This document shows positions 26,147 through 35,341 of a stretch of 62,976 bases of DNA, in pieces. Under the pieces are notes generated by a model, which saw only the letters and a list, made by a program, of their open reading frames with translations, was not told where the DNA came from and did no database searches. A program made the position numbers and the translations under genes. Each line of letters opens with the position of its first letter. Position 1 is the first letter of the stretch. This DNA comes from Craterilacuibacter sp. RT1T (GTDB lineage: Bacteria; Pseudomonadota; Gammaproteobacteria; Burkholderiales; Chromobacteriaceae), in the NCBI RefSeq assembly GCF_023502145.1, contig NZ_JAMFLI010000014.1, positions 1-62,976 of the forward strand, given 5' to 3'.

Positions 26147-27295
26147 CTATTGTAGCTGTTTTTCAATCATTTGCACCAGCCTAGCGGCAAGTGCACTGCG
26201 CCCCAGTGCCTGTTGTGGCCAGATGCGGGCATGCCTTGCCAGTTCAGGCAGATATTCCTGCAAAGCCGCCCACGCATTCGCCATGCCTATGCCGCGATTC
26301 CAGCTATGGGCGCTGTGGGTCAGTGCCTGCCTCGCCGCAGGGGACAGGCTGTGGCTGTAGCGTTGCAAAAAGGCATCGAGCTTGACGATATGGGCGTCTT
26401 CATCCTGCGGGTAGATATGCCACAAGAAGGGGCGTGCTGCCCATTGGGCGCGCATAAAGCTGTCTTCGCCGCGCACGATATTAAAGTCGCACGACCATAA
26501 CAGCTGGTCGTATTCGCTTTGTTCGCTAAACGGCAGCACATGCACCGTAAGCGAGCCCAGGCTGAGCGTTTCGCCGGCCATGAGCGTGTCGCGCCCGAAC
26601 AGGCGGGCGACATCGGCGATGACCCGCCCGTGCGGCACCATCACCCGCACCGCTTGTGTGCCATGGGCGCAGGCTTGCAGCCAGTCGCCGACGGCAGGGC
26701 TTTCATAGGTAAACAGACTGATGATCAATTCGTCTGGCTGGCGCGGTGCAAGACCCAGGCGGTGCCAGTAGGCTTGCTGTCCGGCAAGATCGGCCTGCCA
26801 GGCATCGCGCCTGGCAAACAGGCCGGCCTCGCAGATCAGGCCGCCGCTTTGTTCGCTAAAGCCGGGAAAGAAAAACCACTTGGTCAGCGCCAGACGCGGA
26901 TGGGGCGAGGGCAGGGCGTGGCAGCCTTCAATCCAGTCTTCGGCCGACAGATACTCGAGATTGACCCAGACCGGCTTGCGGCTGCGTGCCGCCATCGCGG
27001 TGATATAGGGCTCGGGCAGGGTGCAGCCAAAGGCTTCGATCACAATATCGGCAGCCTGGACCTGATGGGGAAAAGCGCGCGGCCAGTGGCGGATTTCGAC
27101 GCCTTCCAGCATCTGCTGCGCTAGGGTCGCATCCAGCATGGGTTCGATACGGGCGAAGCTTTGCATATCGTCGACCCATAGCCGCACCGTCTGCTCGTAC
27201 TCATGTGCAATCTGGTGCGCCAGACGCCAGGCGATGCCGATATCGCCGTAGTTGTCGATCACATTGCAGAACACGTCCCACTGCTGGCGCTTCAT
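26147..27295 (-). CDS. earP: EF-P arginine rhamnosyltransferase
   Basis: A 382-residue GT-B glycosyltransferase that adds rhamnose from dTDP-rhamnose to Arg32 of EF-P. The N-terminus WDVFCNVIDNYGDIGIAWRL contains the DNYGD motif with the catalytic Asp. The nucleotide-sugar site lies in NIVRGEDSFMRAQWAARPFL with the conserved R-G-E-D-S. The start was set at MKRQQWDVF; a longer frame lacks homology. It is immediately upstream of efp. The presence of this pair is typical of Neisseria, Chromobacterium, Pseudomonas and some other betaproteobacteria. Confidence 0.95.
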   Translation of the reverse strand: MKRQQWDVFCNVIDNYGDIGIAWRLAHQIAHEYEQTVRLWVDDMQSFARIEPMLDATLAQQMLEGVEIRHWPRAFPHQVQAADIVIEAFGCTLPEPYITAMAARSRKPVWVNLEYLSAEDWIEGCHALPSPHPRLALTKWFFFPGFSEQSGGLICEAGLFARRDAWQADLAGQQAYWHRLGLAPRQPDELIISLFTYESPAVGDWLQACAHGTQAVRVMVPHGRVIADVARLFGRDTLMAGETLSLGSLTVHVLPFSEQSEYDQLLWSCDFNIVRGEDSFMRAQWAARPFLWHIYPQDEDAHIVKLDAFLQRYSHSLSPAARQALTHSAHSWNRGIGMANAWAALQEYLPELARHARIWPQQALGRSALAARLVQMIEKQLQ

Positions 27296-27501
27296 CTGCC
27301 GCCCTCCTGCAAAAGGCCGCCATGGTAGCGCCAGCGGGTGCAAGGGGAAAGAGGAACCTGCGCAATATCCTGTGCCCGGTTCTTATTGCATGTGATGGCC
27401 GATGGGGGGCGTTTGCAATTTGCAGGCTCAAAGATAATTCTTATGGCATTATTGGCATCAGGGTTGTTGAGTGCCCGCCAGGTCTGCAAGGGAGAAAAAT
27501 A

Positions 27502-28800
27502 ATGCAAAACGTATTGGATCTATATCGGCAAAAGCAGCTTGGTGCAGCGGATGCACTGGGTTGGGTGAAGGATGGCGACAGTATTGTCGTGCCGACGGCA
27601 GCGAGTGAGCCGCCTGAGTTATTGACTGCTCTTGGTGAGGCGCGGCGCAAGTTCAGGGGGGTGAAGGTCTACCAGTTGCTGGGCTTGGGCGATTATGGCT
27701 ACTTCGACCCGGAAACTACCGACCATGTGCGCCATGTGGCCTACTTTTTGAGTGGAACCACCCGCAAGCCTTGCCAAGAGGGGTGGGCGGATCTGGTGCC
27801 CAACCATTTTTCCGAAATTCCGCGCATGATCAAGCGAGGCGAATTGCCGGCCGATGTGCTGTTCGCGCTGGCGTCGCCTATGGATGAGCATGGCTATTTC
27901 TCCCTGAGTCTGGGAGCGGATTATGCGATGGCCGCTGCCCTTAGCGCCCGCGCCATCGTGTTGGAAGTCAACCCGAATGTCCCTTTTGCCTATGGCGAGT
28001 GTCATGTACACATCTCGCAGGTGGCCGCGGTGGTGGAGAGCAATCTGCCGCTGCGCGAAGTGAAAATGGCGGAAATCGGCGAGGTACAAAAGGCCATTGG
28101 TGCGCATGTGGCCGGACTGATCAACGATGGTGATACGCTGCAGATTGGCTTTGGCGGCATTCCCGATGCGGTGGTGACCCAGCTGACGCATAAGCGTGAT
28201 CTGGGTATACACACCGAGATGATAGGCGACGGCATTATTTCCCTGTGGGAGAGCGGTGCCATTACCTGTCGCAAGAAAAACTTTATGCCGGGCAAGATGA
28301 TTGCGACGTTCGCGCTGGGTAGCCAGCGTCTGTACCGGGCGATGCACCACAATCTGATGCTGGAGATGCGGCCGTCCGACTTCGTCAACGACCCGGCTAT
28401 CGCCGGCATGAATGATAATCTGGTGGCGATTAACGGCACCTTACAGCTGGATTTTGCCGGCCAGTGCGGCTCGGAAAGTCTGGGTTACAAGCCGTTTTCC
28501 AGTACCGGCGGCCAGACCGATTTTATCCGTGCCGCCAACCGCTCTAAAGGAGGGCGCGGCATTATCGTGACGCCGTCTACTGCCAAGAACGACACGATTT
28601 CGCGCATCGTACCGACGCTGGCCGAGGGGACTTTTGTTTCGTGCAGCAAGAATGATGTGAACTATGTGGTGACCGAGTACGGTGTTGCGCAGTTGCGCGG
28701 TAAAAACCTCAGGCAGCGCGCGCAGGAACTGATCGCGATCGCCCACCCCAATTTCCGCGCCGAGCTGACCGAGGAAGCCAGAAAGATGAAGCTGCTGTAA
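27502..28800 (+). CDS. Acetyl-CoA hydrolase / CoA-transferase family
   Basis: A 432-residue enzyme of the acetyl-CoA hydrolase/transferase family (4-hydroxybutyrate CoA-transferase type). DGDTLQIGFGGIPDAVV and HTEMIGDGII carry the family's CoA loop and the catalytic Glu that forms the CoA thioester. QCGSESLGYKPFSSTGGQTD is the second conserved CoA-binding segment. It moves CoA between acids such as acetate, butyrate or succinate in the cytoplasm. AAGGGAG precedes the ATG, and long upstream in-frame sequence lacks homology. It is transcribed away from earP and closed by a strong hairpin. The natural acid pair is unknown. Confidence 0.88.
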   Translation: MQNVLDLYRQKQLGAADALGWVKDGDSIVVPTAASEPPELLTALGEARRKFRGVKVYQLLGLGDYGYFDPETTDHVRHVAYFLSGTTRKPCQEGWADLVPNHFSEIPRMIKRGELPADVLFALASPMDEHGYFSLSLGADYAMAAALSARAIVLEVNPNVPFAYGECHVHISQVAAVVESNLPLREVKMAEIGEVQKAIGAHVAGLINDGDTLQIGFGGIPDAVVTQLTHKRDLGIHTEMIGDGIISLWESGAITCRKKNFMPGKMIATFALGSQRLYRAMHHNLMLEMRPSDFVNDPAIAGMNDNLVAINGTLQLDFAGQCGSESLGYKPFSSTGGQTDFIRAANRSKGGRGIIVTPSTAKNDTISRIVPTLAEGTFVSCSKNDVNYVVTEYGVAQLRGKNLRQRAQELIAIAHPNFRAELTEEARKMKLL

Positions 28801-28828
28801 GTGCTTCAGCCAGCGGCTGAGTTCTATA

Positions 28829-28859
28829 CAAGGGCTGGCATGCGCCAGCCCTTGTTTTT
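28829..28859 (+). terminator. Intrinsic terminator after the CoA-transferase gene
   Basis: CAAGGGCTGGC-atgc-GCCAGCCCTTG is an 11-base perfect stem followed by TTTTTA. It has a U-tract on the plus strand only. Confidence 0.9.
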
Positions 28860-28863
28860 ACTT

Positions 28864-30204
28864 TTACACGTGCAGCAAGAGGAAGCGGCGCTCCCACGGG
28901 CTGATTACATCAAAATACTCGCGGTATTCGGCCTCTTTAATCGCGCAATAGGTATCGATAAAGTGGCGGCCAAACACTTCGGCCAAAGGTTCGCAGGCGC
29001 GCAGCAGATCGGCCGCATCGTCCAGATGGCGCGGCAGCTGATGCGGCTGCTCGTAAGCGCTGCCGGTCAGCGGCTCGGACGGCTTGAGCTTCTCTTGCAT
29101 GCCCAGATAACCGCAGGCCAGGCTGGCGGCGATCGCGAGGTAAGGGTTGACGTCGACACCGGCCAGACGGTTCTCCACGCGCCGCGCCTCGGGACTGGAG
29201 TGCGGAACGCGCAGGCCGCAGGTGCGGTTGTCAAAGCCCCAGCTCAGGTTGATCGGTGCCGAGGTATAGCGCGACAGGCGGCGATAGGAGTTTACATACG
29301 GGGCGAAAAACGGCATCGCCGGTGGCAGATAGGTCTGCAGGCCGCCGATAAAGTGGTAGAACGCCTCCGATGGCGTGCCATCGCTATTGGAAAAAATATT
29401 CTGTCCGGTCTTGATGTCGACCACGCTCTGGTGGATGTGCATCGCGCTGCCGGGCTGGCCCTGCATCGGCTTGGCCATAAAGGTGGCGTACATATTGTGG
29501 CGGATGGCCACCTCGCGCACGGTGCGCTTGAATAAAAAGGCCTGGTCAGCCAGCGCCAGCGGGTCGCCATGGTCGAGGTTGATCTCCATCTGGGCGGTGC
29601 CCATCTCGTGGATCAGCGTATCGAGCTGAATGCCCTGAGCTTCGCACCAGTCATACATCACATCGAAGATGTCTTCATATTCGTTGACCGCATCAATCGA
29701 AAAGCTCTGGCGCCCGGCTTCGGTGCGGCGGGTGCGGCCGACCGGCGCGGTAAGCGGGATGTCTTCATCCGGTTGGATTTCAACCAGATAAAACTCCATT
29801 TCCGGCGCGACCACGGCCTTGAGGCCGGCGTCTTCATAGAGCTTGAGGATGCGTTTTAATACATTGCGCGGCGCCAGTTCGGCCGGCGTGCCGTCAAAAT
29901 TCAGGCAGTCATGAATGATCTGCGCGGTTGGCTCTTTTTCCCACGGTACCGGACGCACACTGCTGGCATCGGCCAGCAGACGCATATCGGGGTCGGATAC
30001 GGCGGTAAAGTCTTGCTCGGGGTAGTCGCCGGTGACGGTCATCGACAGCACGGCTTCAGGCAGGCGCAAGCCTTCGGCGGGGTTGTACTTGTGGCGCGGC
30101 ACGATCTTGCCGCGGGCCAACCCGGTCATGTCCGGGATCAGGCATTCGATTTCGGTGATGTGATTGTCGTCCAACCACTGGTTGATTTGTTCGGCGTGAT
30201 GCAT
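28864..30204 (-). CDS. Glutamine-synthetase-family ligase (PuuA-like)
   Basis: A 446-residue member of the glutamine synthetase family, of the gamma-glutamylpolyamine synthetase type. The short N-terminal domain has IECLIPDMTGLARGKIVPRH. The catalytic domain shows APEMEFYLVE, EMGTAQMEINL, PGSAMHIHQSV and NRTCGLRVP, with the metal-binding Glu and His residues in order. Such enzymes join glutamate to putrescine or other amines with ATP in polyamine breakdown. No other puu genes adjoin it, so the amine is not certain. AAGGA precedes the ATG. A possible 51-residue gene lies 18 bases upstream on the same strand. Confidence 0.85.
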   Translation of the reverse strand: MHHAEQINQWLDDNHITEIECLIPDMTGLARGKIVPRHKYNPAEGLRLPEAVLSMTVTGDYPEQDFTAVSDPDMRLLADASSVRPVPWEKEPTAQIIHDCLNFDGTPAELAPRNVLKRILKLYEDAGLKAVVAPEMEFYLVEIQPDEDIPLTAPVGRTRRTEAGRQSFSIDAVNEYEDIFDVMYDWCEAQGIQLDTLIHEMGTAQMEINLDHGDPLALADQAFLFKRTVREVAIRHNMYATFMAKPMQGQPGSAMHIHQSVVDIKTGQNIFSNSDGTPSEAFYHFIGGLQTYLPPAMPFFAPYVNSYRRLSRYTSAPINLSWGFDNRTCGLRVPHSSPEARRVENRLAGVDVNPYLAIAASLACGYLGMQEKLKPSEPLTGSAYEQPHQLPRHLDDAADLLRACEPLAEVFGRHFIDTYCAIKEAEYREYFDVISPWERRFLLLHV

Positions 30205-30222
30205 GGCAAGTCCTTGGGTGTA

Positions 30223-30378
30223 TTAAGGGTGAGCGCCGGAGCTGGTGGCGCGGCGGGCAAAATTGACCAGTGCGCCTTTGCGCTGGGCCAGAATCAGAAA
30301 AGCGCGCCTATCGTTTAAATCGTCGATACTGGCGAGGGCAAGGTTGGCCTTGGGGTCAGGCCATGGGACATGGGGCAT
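30223..30378 (-). CDS. Possible 51-aa leader gene of the PuuA-like ligase
   Basis: A 51-codon frame starts at ATG behind ACGGAG and ends 18 bases before the ligase gene. The peptide, beginning MPHVPWPDPKANLALASIDD, has no membrane segment and no family I recognise. It could be a small protein or simply an open stretch of leader RNA. Confidence 0.35.
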   Translation of the reverse strand: MPHVPWPDPKANLALASIDDLNDRRAFLILAQRKGALVNFARRATSSGAHP

Positions 30379-30541
30379 AAGCGGCTCCGTTTGGGCTGTG
30401 CGGTGCACAGCTGTTTAAAATGCTCAACACGCATCCTATGACTAATGCGTGAATTTGGCAGGAAAAACTGCAGCGCAGGCCAAGAGTGTGGCATCTGTGC
30501 CATCATTGACAACACGACACGATAACGAATCCAAGAACTTC

Positions 30542-33500
30542 ATGAATCAAGCTGCTCCCGAACAGATAGCCAAGCCGGCCAGACGCTGGCGTGGTCTGCG
30601 ATTACTGGCCATTACCTTGCTGGCGTTGATGGCGCTGCTGTGGGGGGGCTTGTACGCGCTGGCGCCACGCCTGTTGCAAAAAGGCGCGGCCGATTGGGCG
30701 CAGGGGATAGGTTACAAGCTGCAGCTGGGTCAGGTGGATATTGCCCCGTGGGCCATGCGGGCCGAACTGGGGGACATCGCGCTAAGCGACAGTCAGGGCG
30801 CACCGCTGTTTGCGGCCAAGCGCCTGCTGATTAATGCCGAACTCTGGGCACTTTTGGCCGGACGCTGGCAAGTGTCCGAGCTGAGCCTGGAGGCGCCCAA
30901 GTTGACCTTGGCGCGCGATGCAGCCGGGGTGTGGAACTGGGCGCGTCTGGTCGATGCGGCGGCTAGCCAGGATGCGCAGGCCAAGCGTAGCGACGACAGT
31001 CTGCCTGCTGTTCTGATCGAGGCGCTGCGCATCAAGCAAGGGGTGGTTGTGCTGAACGATGCGGGCACGCCGGGCGGCAGGGCGGCGCTGACTCCGTTTG
31101 ATCTGGCGCTGCATGATTTATCCACCCTGAGCGGGCGCGATGGGCAATTGCAGCTGAATGCCCGCCTGAACGACGGGGCGCGCCTTAGCTGGCAAGGCCG
31201 GGTGGGGCTGTCTCCTCTGGCGTCACAGGGCGAGCTTGCGCTGCACGGCTTGCAACTGGCCAGCGTTTGGCCGTGGCTTGCGCCGCATCTGCATTTGGCC
31301 GCTGCGCAAGGCAGCCTCTCGCTGAATACGCGCTACCGTTTTGCCATGCCGGGCAGTCAGCCTGAGCTGGTGTTGCCGCATCTTGCGCTGCAAGGCCGCG
31401 ATCTGGCTTTTAAGGCACCGGGCAGCGGCAACCCGCTTTTGCTCAAGACGCTGGACGTGGCGGGTGCCAGCTTTGTGCTGGAGGGCATGCGCGCCCGTGT
31501 GCAGGGCGTGACACTGGATGGCCTGAACTTTCATGGCCTGCGCAATGCGCAAGGCGTGCTTGACTGGCAGGCGGCCTTGCCGGCGCCGGATTCGGGCGGG
31601 GTCAAGCCCGCCGCAGCGGCTCCCGGTTTAAGCCTGTCACTGGATAAATTACGGCTTAAAAATGCACAGTTCCAGCTGGATGACGCAGGCTTTACCCAGC
31701 CTTTGCGGGTATCGGGGCAGTTGCCCGAGGCGTCGGCACGGATGCGGCTGGATAGCGCCGGTGCGCTGCGCGTCGATCAGGTGCAGGGGCAGTTGGCGGC
31801 TTTGGCACTGCAAAGCGGGGAAGCACGCTGGTTGCAGCTCTCTGCGCTTGCCCTGCAGGGGCTGAATGTGGACACCGCGGCGCGCAAGCTGGACGCCGGC
31901 ACGCTAAGTTTGGCCGGCTTGCAGCTGGACGTCGTACAGCGGCGCGACGGGCAGATCAATATTGCGCATTATTTGCAGCAGCGTCCGGGTTTGCCCAAAC
32001 CCAAGGCGGCGCCTGCCAGCGGCCATGCCTGGCAGACGCATTTGCCGCAGCTGACGCTGGCCGACAGCAGTGTGCGCTGGCGCGACGAGGCCATGGCGAC
32101 GCCGCTGACACTGGCGCTCACCGGTCTTGCCGGCACGGTTACGCCGGAAGAGGAGGCGCTGGCCGTCGCGCTGAATGGCCGCGTGCAAGGCGGGCAGCTT
32201 GATTTGAATGGACGCGCCAGCTTAGAGAATGACAGCGGTCAGGCCAGACTGGCGCTTAAGGGGCTGCCGTTACAAGCGCTTGCGCCTTATGCCTTGGCCG
32301 GCACGCCGCTACGCCTGCGCTCGGGCACGCTGTCGGCGGCGCTGGATGCACGCTGGCAAGGGGCAAACTGGTCGGTGCGCGGCCAGGGCGATATTGCACG
32401 GCTAGCGGTCATGGAGCCGGGCCAGACCCGGCCTTTACTCGCCTGGCAGCGTCTGCAAATACAGGGCTTGCAGGCGGATGCCAAGCGTGTGCGCATTGCC
32501 GAAATCCGCCTGAACAAGCCGGTGGCACGCTTCTTACTGGATGAAAAGCGCAGCAGCAATATAGAAAAACTGTTTGCCGGCAAGACGGCGACGGCCAAGC
32601 CTGCCGCCGCCAAACAAGGTCCGGGCTATGCCGTGGATATCGCCAGCGTGCGCGTGATTCAGGGGGAGCTTGATTTTGCCGATCAGGGCATGCAGCCTGC
32701 TTTTGCCACGCGCATGCATGACTTGAACGGTTCGGTACTGGGGCTCTCCAGTCGCGCCGGCCGCCGTGCCGCACTGTCTTTTAATGGCGAAGTCGACCGC
32801 TACGGCGATGTGCGCATCAAGGGCTCGTTGGCGCCGCAGGCGGTGACCGATGACCTCGATATTGCGCTGGCGTTTCGCAATATTCCGATACACAGCCTGA
32901 ACCCGTACTCGATGAGTTTTGCCGGCTGGCAGGTAGACGATGGCCGCTTGAGTCTGGATGTGAATTACCGCCTCGATCAGCGCGCACTGAAAGCCGACAA
33001 CCGCGTGGTCATAGACAGCCTCAAGCTGGGGCAGGAGTTGCCCGGCTATAAAGGCACGCGTTTGCCGCTGCGTTTGGCGGTCGCGTTGCTGGAGGATGGC
33101 GATGGGCGTATCGATCTGAATCTGCCTATCAGTGGCAGTCTGGATGACCCCGAGTTCAGTGTCGGCCATTTGGTTTGGCAGGCCGTGAAAAATGTGATTA
33201 CCAAGGTTGCCACCGCGCCGTTTCGCGCGTTGGGTGCCTTGCTGGGCGGCGAGGGCTTTGACGCGGTGTATGCCGTGCCGGGCGAAGCGGCGGTGTCTCC
33301 CCCCGAGCGTGAAAAGCTGGATCAGCTGGCGGTGCTGCTGCAAAAGCGTCCGCAGCTGAAGCTGGAAATCGCCGGGCGCTATGCCGAGGCTGACCGCCAG
33401 GCGCTGGCGCGCTCCAAGATAGACCGCGCCATTTTGGCCGCGGCCCGCTTCCAGCTCTTGCCGGGCGAGCCCTTGCCGTTGCCGGACATGGGTGACCCTG

Positions 33501-33811
33501 CGATGCAGGATGCGGTGAAGTCGGTGTACGTCGACAAGATAGGGCGCATCAAGCTGATACAGCGCCTGTTGGCACTGCCGGACAATGATGCGCGCTACCG
33601 TGCTTTGCGCGAAGAAATGATTGCGGCAACGCCGGTAAGCGATGCCGAACTGATTGCGCTGGCGCAGGCGCGCGCGGCAGCGGCGCGCGCCATTATGCTG
33701 GACGTGGATGCCGCACTTGCCGGGCGTATGACTTTGGGTGCACCGGACAAGGCCGGTTCAGACGCCAATGGTGTCGAGCTGGGTATCAAGCTGGATACGG
33801 CGGGGGCGTAA
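30542..33811 (+). CDS. DUF748 / AsmA-like envelope protein
   Basis: A very large protein of 1,089 residues. One N-terminal membrane helix (LRLLAITLLALMALLWGGLY, about residues 18-40) is followed by a long, repetitive, beta-strand-rich periplasmic region. That region has many short Leu/Ala strand patterns such as LQLGQVDIAPWAMRAELGDI and DLDIALAFRNIPIHSLNPYS. The region LPISGSLDDPEFSVGHLVWQ to about residue 940 is the DUF748 signature. An OmpA-like stretch follows (REKLDQLAVLLQKRPQLKLE). AsmA-type proteins form hydrophobic grooves bridging the envelope and are linked to lipid transport. No good ribosome site is seen; the ATG just before the hydrophobic segment was chosen. Confidence 0.82.
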   Translation: MNQAAPEQIAKPARRWRGLRLLAITLLALMALLWGGLYALAPRLLQKGAADWAQGIGYKLQLGQVDIAPWAMRAELGDIALSDSQGAPLFAAKRLLINAELWALLAGRWQVSELSLEAPKLTLARDAAGVWNWARLVDAAASQDAQAKRSDDSLPAVLIEALRIKQGVVVLNDAGTPGGRAALTPFDLALHDLSTLSGRDGQLQLNARLNDGARLSWQGRVGLSPLASQGELALHGLQLASVWPWLAPHLHLAAAQGSLSLNTRYRFAMPGSQPELVLPHLALQGRDLAFKAPGSGNPLLLKTLDVAGASFVLEGMRARVQGVTLDGLNFHGLRNAQGVLDWQAALPAPDSGGVKPAAAAPGLSLSLDKLRLKNAQFQLDDAGFTQPLRVSGQLPEASARMRLDSAGALRVDQVQGQLAALALQSGEARWLQLSALALQGLNVDTAARKLDAGTLSLAGLQLDVVQRRDGQINIAHYLQQRPGLPKPKAAPASGHAWQTHLPQLTLADSSVRWRDEAMATPLTLALTGLAGTVTPEEEALAVALNGRVQGGQLDLNGRASLENDSGQARLALKGLPLQALAPYALAGTPLRLRSGTLSAALDARWQGANWSVRGQGDIARLAVMEPGQTRPLLAWQRLQIQGLQADAKRVRIAEIRLNKPVARFLLDEKRSSNIEKLFAGKTATAKPAAAKQGPGYAVDIASVRVIQGELDFADQGMQPAFATRMHDLNGSVLGLSSRAGRRAALSFNGEVDRYGDVRIKGSLAPQAVTDDLDIALAFRNIPIHSLNPYSMSFAGWQVDDGRLSLDVNYRLDQRALKADNRVVIDSLKLGQELPGYKGTRLPLRLAVALLEDGDGRIDLNLPISGSLDDPEFSVGHLVWQAVKNVITKVATAPFRALGALLGGEGFDAVYAVPGEAAVSPPEREKLDQLAVLLQKRPQLKLEIAGRYAEADRQALARSKIDRAILAAARFQLLPGEPLPLPDMGDPAMQDAVKSVYVDKIGRIKLIQRLLALPDNDARYRALREEMIAATPVSDAELIALAQARAAAARAIMLDVDAALAGRMTLGAPDKAGSDANGVELGIKLDTAGA

Positions 33812-33884
33812 AGCCTGGGCAGCCATCAATTGGGGCATCGCCCAAATAACACGATTTCCGGTGCATGCCGGGCAAGGAGGCCGT

Positions 33885-34352
33885 ATGGCTGTCGAGATAG
33901 AACGCAAATTTCTGGTAACGGGCGATTTTCGCACTGCAGCCCATGCGCAGCAGCGCATTACCCAAGGCTATTTGTCATCGGTGCCCGAGCGCACCGTACG
34001 CGTACGCATAAAGGGCGAGCAGGGTTTTATTACCGTCAAAGGCATAGGCAATGCCTCCGGTGCCAGCCGTTACGAATGGGAGCGGGAAATTCCGCGTGCC
34101 GAAGCCGAGGCTTTGCTGGCCTTGTGCGAGCCGGGCGTGATCGACAAAACGCGCCATCTGGTCACGGCTGGCGTCCATACTTTTGAAGTTGACGAATTCT
34201 TCGGCGACAACCAGGGGCTGATTGTCGCCGAGATCGAACTGGATCATGAAGACGAAGCCTTCCTGCGTCCTGCATGGCTGGGCGCGGAAGTCACGGGCGA
34301 GGCGCGCTATTACAATTCGGCGCTGATGCAGCACCCGTTCAAAAGCTGGTAA
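33885..34352 (+). CDS. CYTH-domain triphosphatase-like enzyme
   Basis: A 155-residue CYTH protein. EIERKFLV at the start is the ExExK signature, and TVRVRIKGEQGFITVK, RYEWEREIP and VDEFFGDNQGLIVAEIELD supply the acidic and basic residues that line the triphosphate tunnel. Family members hydrolyse inorganic triphosphate or make cyclic AMP. The short single-domain form with this N-terminus is usually a triphosphatase. AAGGAGG lies five bases before the ATG. It follows the DUF748 gene closely and is convergent with the amidotransferase gene. Confidence 0.88.
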   Translation: MAVEIERKFLVTGDFRTAAHAQQRITQGYLSSVPERTVRVRIKGEQGFITVKGIGNASGASRYEWEREIPRAEAEALLALCEPGVIDKTRHLVTAGVHTFEVDEFFGDNQGLIVAEIELDHEDEAFLRPAWLGAEVTGEARYYNSALMQHPFKSW

Positions 34353-34375
34353 GACCTCAGATCGTGAACCGGTTC

Positions 34376-35080
34376 TCAGGCTTTCAAGCCTTGCGCCCAT
34401 ACGCGGTAAGCGTGTTCGGCCAGACGGTTGGAGGCCAGCACCCTTTGTGTGGCATTGCCCTTGAGTTCGAGTGCTTCTTGCACCCCGGGCTTGCCCAAGT
34501 GCGGTGTCAGCTCATCCTCGCATTCACTCCAGTGTTCCAGCATATGGCTGGTCATCTCGATATGGAACTGCATGCCCAGATGGATGCCGTGGCTGAAAGC
34601 CTGGTGCGGGCAGTGGGCGCTGGACATCAATAGCTGTGCACCGCTAGGCAGGGTGAAGTTTTCGCTATGCCAGTGGAACACTTCGACGCCGTCGGCTGCG
34701 CCAAACCAATGTGCGCCGGCGGGTTCATGGCTGGACAGCGGATGCCAGCCGATTTCGCTGCCGCCGGGGTTGTCGGTGATTTCACCGCCCAGCACTTCAG
34801 CCAGCAGTTGTCCGCCCAGACAGTGGCCGATCACCGGTATCTCCAGTTTGACCGCCTCGGCAATCAGCCTTTTTTCCGCCTCGACAAAGGGCAGGCGGTC
34901 ACGCACGCTCATCGGCCCGCCCATGACCACCAAGCCTGCATAGTCGCGGCAGCTTTCCGGCAGCGCCTGACCTTCATAACCCTGGAACAGGCGGGTTTTC
35001 AGGTGGACGCGTTCGGCGAATTCGGCAAAATAACCGGGACCTTCACCCGGGTAGTGCTGGAAAATGGCGACCGGTTTCAT
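34376..35080 (-). CDS. Class I glutamine amidotransferase-like protein
   Basis: A 234-residue protein of the GMP-synthase-like amidotransferase group. GLVVMGGPMSV near residue 50 and IGHCLGGQLLAEVLGG carry the oxyanion strand and the nucleophile Cys; MQFHIEMT supplies the His and Glu of the triad. Such stand-alone domains transfer the glutamine amide or hydrolyse gamma-glutamyl compounds. No synthetase partner is adjacent, so the substrate is unknown. AAGGGGA precedes the chosen ATG. The next 260 bases upstream hold a short tandem repeat and the mucD terminator but no gene. Confidence 0.82.
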   Translation of the reverse strand: MKPVAIFQHYPGEGPGYFAEFAERVHLKTRLFQGYEGQALPESCRDYAGLVVMGGPMSVRDRLPFVEAEKRLIAEAVKLEIPVIGHCLGGQLLAEVLGGEITDNPGGSEIGWHPLSSHEPAGAHWFGAADGVEVFHWHSENFTLPSGAQLLMSSAHCPHQAFSHGIHLGMQFHIEMTSHMLEHWSECEDELTPHLGKPGVQEALELKGNATQRVLASNRLAEHAYRVWAQGLKA

Positions 35081-35204
35081 GTTTTCCCCTTGGTGAAACA
35101 AGCAAAAAATAGGCGATGCCCAGCTAGGCGCGGGTGTTTATCGCATGCGATGGCACGCTATTCATGCATCAGCACCCATCCTGGCCAGGCTCGCCGGCCC
35201 TTGC

Positions 35205-35239
35205 GGCAAGTGGCAAGTGGCAAGTGGCAAGTGGCAAGT
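35205..35239. repeat. Tandem repeat, five copies of GGCAAGT
   Basis: Five perfect 7-base units stand in tandem in the gap upstream of the amidotransferase gene. It is non-coding as far as can be seen. Confidence 0.9.
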
Positions 35240-35308
35240 CAGAAGCGTCGGCACAGCGGACTTAGCACCCTGCGCTCATTTGCAACCACTCGCCACCGAA
35301 GATGCGCC

Positions 35309-35334
35309 AAAAAAATGCCGCCCCGAAGGGCGGC
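35309..35334 (-). terminator. Intrinsic terminator of mucD
   Basis: On the minus strand GCCGCCC-ttcg-GGGCGGC is followed by AT and a run of seven T residues, eight bases after the mucD stop codon. Confidence 0.92.
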
Positions 35335-35341
35335 AATGGTG

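Noticed and set aside
27425-27460. Fur-box-like AT-rich sequence before the CoA-transferase gene
   Set aside because: GATAATTC and ATTATTGG fragments are present, but the match to a full 19-base box is poor and the gene has no iron link.
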